Part shown: positions 13,419-16,434 of the stretch, piece after piece
How the letters are laid out: each line of letters starts with the position of its first letter
Numbering within the stretch: the first letter of the stretch is position 1
Assembly: GCA_964542765.1 (NCBI GenBank)
Contig: CAZIVO010000083.1
Coordinates: forward strand, 1-16,434
DNA: 16,434 nt
Direction: 5' to 3'
Origin: CAZIVO01 sp964542765
Lineage (GTDB): Bacteria; Planctomycetota; UBA1135; UBA2386
Notes under the pieces: model-generated
Told to the model about the DNA's origin: nothing
Seen by the model: only the letters and a program-made list of their open reading frames with translations
Databases searched by the model: none
Program-made: the position numbers and the translations under genes

Positions 13419-14918
13419 CTAATCGTCCCGGATTCGGGAGATGCGCTCCATGATCGCGCTCGTGCTACGGCCCTCGACCAGCGGAACGAGAACCACCTGG
13501 CCACCGTTCGACTCCACCCATTCACGCCCAACAACCCCCTTGTCCCTCCAGTCCTCACCCTTCACCAGCACCTGAGGGGTCACTTTCTTGATAAGTTCCA
13601 AGGGCGTGTCTTCATCAAATGACACGACAAAGTCCACTGACTGCAATGCCGCAACCACGGCCATCCGGTCGGCCAGTGGGTTCACAGGTCGCCCGGAGCC
13701 CTTCTCCTGTCGCCGAACACTGGCATCCGAGTTGACGGCCACCATCAGCACATCCCCGTAGCTACGCGCACGTTCAAGATATTCCGTATGTCCGGGGTGC
13801 AAGATATCGAAACACCCATTCGTGAAGACGAGTCGGCGGCCCTCCGATCGCAAGCGCGCCGCAACCGACACCGCCTCCTCGACCGATTGCACCATACCCG
13901 GCTCCTGGCTCCTCAGAACGGTCGCAACCTCCTCACGTGAGACTGCCCAGGTGCCGAACCGGCCAACGACGATCCCCGCTGCAAGATTTGCGAGTTGAAG
14001 GCCTTCGGTGATCGACACGCCACATGCCATGGTGAGAGCCAGAGAAGCAACAACCGTATCGCCTGCTCCCGTGACATCGAACACCGACTTCGCCTCGGTC
14101 GGAATGATCCGCGGTTCACCGCCCTCATCTTCGAAGAAGATCCCGTCCTTGCCAAGCGTGACCGTAGCAGTCCGGACTCCGGTGATCTCTCGCAACCGCG
14201 CCGCAACCCGGTGAAGATCCTCATGACAATCAATCGAAATACCAGTAGCAGCCTCGGCCTCTTCTCGATTCGGAGTCAGAAAATCAACTCCTTGATAGAT
14301 CGAGTAATCCGTGCCCTTTGGATCACCAATCACCACTGCTCCGGATGATCGGGCAGCCTCGATCGCTGCCGCGATGATGGCCGGACTGAGCACTCCCTTT
14401 CCGTAATCGCTGAGTAAAATACCCTGATAAGGGAAGGGCCGCTCGGCAAGACTCTCGAGAGCCTGTCTCTCGGCCTGCTCTCCCATGTAGTGCCGCCGCT
14501 CTTCATCGACCCGAAGTACCTGCGCAGTCTTGCTGACATAACGAGTCTTGCGCGTGGTCGGGCGGCCGGGGTCGCGCACCACTCGATCAACATCGATGCC
14601 CCCGTCCCGAAGGAGACCCATGAGTTGATCACCGGCAGAATCTTCACCAACCACACCGAGTATCGATGCCTTCGCGCCCAGGGCCACCAGGTTCGCCGCG
14701 ACGTTACATGCCCCTCCGAGCAGATACCGCTCGCCTTGGGTCTCGAAGACAAGGACCGGTGCTTCGGGCGATACACGCGAAGCGCCGCCCTCTATGTATC
14801 GATCCAGAATCAGGTCGCCGATGACGAGAATCGCCGGATCACCGAGTTCCTGGAGGGTCCGAGACAAAGCTTCTTTCATCTGGAAGGTCCCGGAAATTCC
14901 TCCGTCCAGCTTGCTCAT
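13419..14918 (-). CDS. hldE: bifunctional heptose-7-phosphate kinase / heptose-1-phosphate adenylyltransferase HldE
   Basis: This 499-aa two-domain enzyme supplies ADP-heptose for the LPS inner core. The N-terminal PfkB/ribokinase domain (about 20-340) shows GDLILDRYIEG (34-44), LGGACNVAANL (67-77), LSDYGKGVL (169-177), LTPNREEA (214-221) and VTGAGDT (282-288) with catalytic Asp287. The C-terminal nucleotidyltransferase domain (about 360-499) shows VFTNGCFDILHPGH (364-377), VAVNSDASVRR (393-403), GRPVNPLADRM (409-419) and the STSAIMERI block (485-493). The ATG at 14918 overlaps the preceding stop (ATGA) and has GGAGGGGAG 5 nt upstream; a GTG at 14924 would be too close to that site. Both halves look complete. 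Confidence 0.95.
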   Translation of the reverse strand: MSKLDGGISGTFQMKEALSRTLQELGDPAILVIGDLILDRYIEGGASRVSPEAPVLVFETQGERYLLGGACNVAANLVALGAKASILGVVGEDSAGDQLMGLLRDGGIDVDRVVRDPGRPTTRKTRYVSKTAQVLRVDEERRHYMGEQAERQALESLAERPFPYQGILLSDYGKGVLSPAIIAAAIEAARSSGAVVIGDPKGTDYSIYQGVDFLTPNREEAEAATGISIDCHEDLHRVAARLREITGVRTATVTLGKDGIFFEDEGGEPRIIPTEAKSVFDVTGAGDTVVASLALTMACGVSITEGLQLANLAAGIVVGRFGTWAVSREEVATVLRSQEPGMVQSVEEAVSVAARLRSEGRRLVFTNGCFDILHPGHTEYLERARSYGDVLMVAVNSDASVRRQEKGSGRPVNPLADRMAVVAALQSVDFVVSFDEDTPLELIKKVTPQVLVKGEDWRDKGVVGREWVESNGGQVVLVPLVEGRSTSAIMERISRIRDD

Positions 14919-15847
14919 TCGCACTCCCCTCCGCGGGCGAGCAAGCCCTGATGCAGCAGGGGCAGGATGATCTCGTGTTGCGCGAGCACGGAAAAACCCT
15001 CCCGGGGAGGCCGCGTGACAATATTCGTCATCGCCCGGTACTGATGCATCATGTCGAAGTTCGCAGTCGCGAAGTCCTTGCCGAGCCTGCCGCGATTTCG
15101 CGCGATGGACACGGCCTTGAGAAAGATCTCAGGCATGATCACTGCCGAGCCGATGTTGAGCCAGATCCCACCATCAAGTTTCTCGACCGTCGCGACCAAC
15201 CTCCAAAAATCGGTTTGCGTCGCAGTACCCAGAGCCGCTCCATCGAGTGCCGGATCCATGTGCACGATGTCACAGCCGACGGCGACATGAATCGTCGCCG
15301 GAATATCAAGCCGCGCAGCCTCGGCAAAAACCGACAAGCCCGCATCCGGCAGGTCATCTTCGAGAATTGCCTCGCCAAGAGCCTGGCCATAGCCAACACC
15401 GGACGAAGCAGCTCGCTTGGCAGATCCGTTGATCGCATCGAAGGTCTCCTGCCAGAAGCCGAAGCTCCCATCCTCGAGACCCTCGGCAACATCCTCCGAT
15501 GTGGCCCCCTGAAACGCGATCTCCCAATCATGGATCGCGCCAGCGCTATTGGTCGCGACATGTGTGATGAAGCCCCGCTGCATAAGGTCGATGATCAGCG
15601 GTGACAAGCCAACCTTGATCACATGGGCTCCTAGACTCACTCCCACCTGAGCTCCGCCGGCCTTGGCCTCGACAACAAGATCAACGATGCGCTTGAGATC
15701 CTTGCCCCCGTAGATATCCGGCAAGCTGTCAAACCAATCAGAGAAGCCCGGCACCGGCCCTGGAGCCTTCGCGAAATCCTCCTTCTTCACGAGGTTCTTG
15801 CGCTCGGCAAGCGGCTTGATGCGAAGATCGTCAGGCAGTTCTGTCAT
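14915..15847 (-). CDS. deoxyhypusine-synthase-like protein of unknown function, coupled to hldE
   Basis: The 310-aa soluble protein has no signal peptide. Its core reads SLGAHVIKVGLSPLIIDLMQ (71-90), then RGFITHVATNSAGAIHDWEI (91-110) and a FQGATSEDV...DGSFGF..ET stretch (112-135). The Rossmann-like pattern (a Gly-Ala-His turn, a V-x-x-L-x-x-R-G helix, then an N-x-A-G-A-I-H-D loop) resembles the deoxyhypusine synthase superfamily, as do later GCDIVHMDP (191-199) and WLNIGSAVIMPE (229-240). Classical deoxyhypusine synthase modifies eIF5A/aIF5A, which bacteria lack, so a different substrate is likely. The ATGA overlap with hldE and the upstream lipid A acyltransferase suggest an LPS or heptose-related role; this is inference. 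The ATG at 15847 has no good ribosome-binding site. Family membership is from memory of motif shape, hence moderate confidence. Confidence 0.72.
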   Translation of the reverse strand: MTELPDDLRIKPLAERKNLVKKEDFAKAPGPVPGFSDWFDSLPDIYGGKDLKRIVDLVVEAKAGGAQVGVSLGAHVIKVGLSPLIIDLMQRGFITHVATNSAGAIHDWEIAFQGATSEDVAEGLEDGSFGFWQETFDAINGSAKRAASSGVGYGQALGEAILEDDLPDAGLSVFAEAARLDIPATIHVAVGCDIVHMDPALDGAALGTATQTDFWRLVATVEKLDGGIWLNIGSAVIMPEIFLKAVSIARNRGRLGKDFATANFDMMHQYRAMTNIVTRPPREGFSVLAQHEIILPLLHQGLLARGGECE

Positions 15848-16012
15848 CTGAGATGGACCATGAGTCGCGTGTCATGGGGCCCACGCCCCTTCCAACCTGT
15901 ACATGAGGATATGCCGTGCAGGCCTCGGTGTCGCGCTTCTGCTCCGGTATTCACGGCTTGACTGATATAGGGGGACTCAGCGCCAATGTTGCACACCCTG
16001 TCGGGCAGATTG

Positions 16013-16027
16013 CGGCAGACTCTGCCG
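16013..16027. repeat. 15-bp palindrome upstream of the deoxyhypusine-synthase-like gene
   Basis: CGGCAGA-C-TCTGCCG is a perfect inverted repeat with a single central base. It starts 10 nt past the stop of the lpxL-like gene, in the 189-nt gap before the next minus-strand gene. No T-run follows on either strand, so it is more like an operator or mRNA hairpin than a terminator. Confidence 0.55.
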
Positions 16028-16036
16028 GTAACGCCG

Positions 16037-16434
16037 CTAGAGCACAGGGGAGGGGTCAGCCCGCTCATCGCGCAACTCCGACTCTGGGCGCCGCCGATAC
16101 CGGTCATGAATCCATAGATACTGCTCGGGGCTGGCGAGGATATGCCTTTCCAATCGGCGATTGATCTCGACCGCTGTCGCCGTGACATCCGCGTTCAGAT
16201 TGCCAGTCGATTCCGCATGGAAAGGCTCATCCACCACGAACCGAAACCGAAAACCGCCGCCGATCCGAATGATGCTCGCGACAACCATCGGATAGCCCTT
16301 GCGCAATGCCAGCGTTGCTGCCGCACGCTCGGTGCTGGCAACCTCACCAAAAAAAGGCACGAACACACCTCGTAATCTCTGGTTCTGATCGACCGCCTGC
16401 ATGCCAACACAACCCCGTTCCATCGCACGGATCA
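16037..16434 (-). CDS. lipid A biosynthesis acyltransferase (LpxL/HtrB family), C-terminal fragment
   Basis: The frame is open to the window edge and ends at TAG 16037-16039. About 131 residues are seen, the last third of a roughly 300-aa inner-membrane acyltransferase that adds a secondary acyl chain to Kdo2-lipid IVA. Recognisable family blocks are GCVGMQAVDQN, VPFFGEVASTERAAATLALR, a beta stretch RFRFVVDEPF, and ILASPEQYLWIHDRYRRRP, equivalent to the HPEQWLWxHRRWKxRP ending of LpxL proteins. The N-terminal membrane segment and the HX4D catalytic motif lie outside the window. It is the first visible gene of the minus-strand LPS cluster. Whether it is lauroyl- or myristoyl-transferase cannot be judged. 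Confidence 0.87.
   Translation of the reverse strand, partial: IRAMERGCVGMQAVDQNQRLRGVFVPFFGEVASTERAAATLALRKGYPMVVASIIRIGGGFRFRFVVDEPFHAESTGNLNADVTATAVEINRRLERHILASPEQYLWIHDRYRRRPESELRDERADPSPVL

Noticed and set aside
14951..15604. 217-codon plus-strand frame
   Set aside because: It is antisense to the deoxyhypusine-synthase-like gene, with no domain and a shadow-like composition (Arg, His, Asp rich).
15844..16188. 114-codon minus-strand frame before the deoxyhypusine-synthase-like gene
   Set aside because: Its first 50 codons overlap the lpxL-like gene in another frame and the composition is not protein-like. Only its end junction is kept as a low-interest finding.
1..16434. tRNA genes, CRISPR arrays, insertion sequences and riboswitches
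   Set aside because: No tRNA T-loop consensus, regularly spaced repeats, transposase frames with terminal repeats, or known riboswitch core were recognised by eye.

Overview
This window looks like chromosomal DNA from a Gram-negative bacterium. It carries a lipid A acyltransferase fragment, a heptose-activation cluster, an LPS-kinase-like gene, a large AsmA-like envelope protein and a short protein with a PEP-CTERM sorting tail. The order ftsH-folP-cdaA-cdaR-glmM is one I associate with deltaproteobacterial lineages and also with some Planctomycetota. The histone-fold protein, the PEP-CTERM tail and the repeat-rich AsmA-like protein fit either group, so I leave the phylum open. I saw no insertion sequence, phage gene, CRISPR array, tRNA or rRNA.

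Layout. (1) 1-5343, plus strand: the 3' end of ftsH, then folP, cdaA, a YbbR/CdaR-like gene, glmM and tsaB. From folP on, genes are 3 nt apart or overlap by ATGA, so they look like one translationally coupled operon. It joins folate synthesis, c-di-AMP synthesis, cell-wall precursor synthesis and tRNA t6A modification. (2) 5372-5618, minus strand: a single 61-aa gene whose C-terminal half reads as a histone fold, with its own intrinsic terminator. (3) 5853-10917, plus strand: a 1185-aa AsmA-like protein with tandem internal repeats, then manC and ruvX, again with 4-nt stop/start overlaps. (4) 11005-11295, minus strand: a small putative PEP-CTERM protein. (5) 11478-11858, plus strand: a type A RNase P RNA (rnpB), flanked by inverted repeats. 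(6) 12041-16434, minus strand: an LPS outer-membrane cluster. In transcription order it holds a partial lpxL-like acyltransferase, a deoxyhypusine-synthase-like protein, hldE, a second separate heptose-1-phosphate nucleotidyltransferase, and a WaaP/InaA-type kinase.

How it fits together. Regions 3 and 6 both serve envelope building: GDP-mannose and ADP-heptose supply, lipid A acylation, core phosphorylation and probably lipid movement to the outer membrane. Region 1 couples c-di-AMP signalling to peptidoglycan/LPS precursor supply through GlmM. The most unusual element is the bacterial histone-fold gene. Next are the modular repeats of the AsmA-like protein, the tiny PEP-CTERM protein, and the deoxyhypusine-synthase-like gene coupled to hldE. 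All identifications rest on reading motifs by eye; no database search was run.
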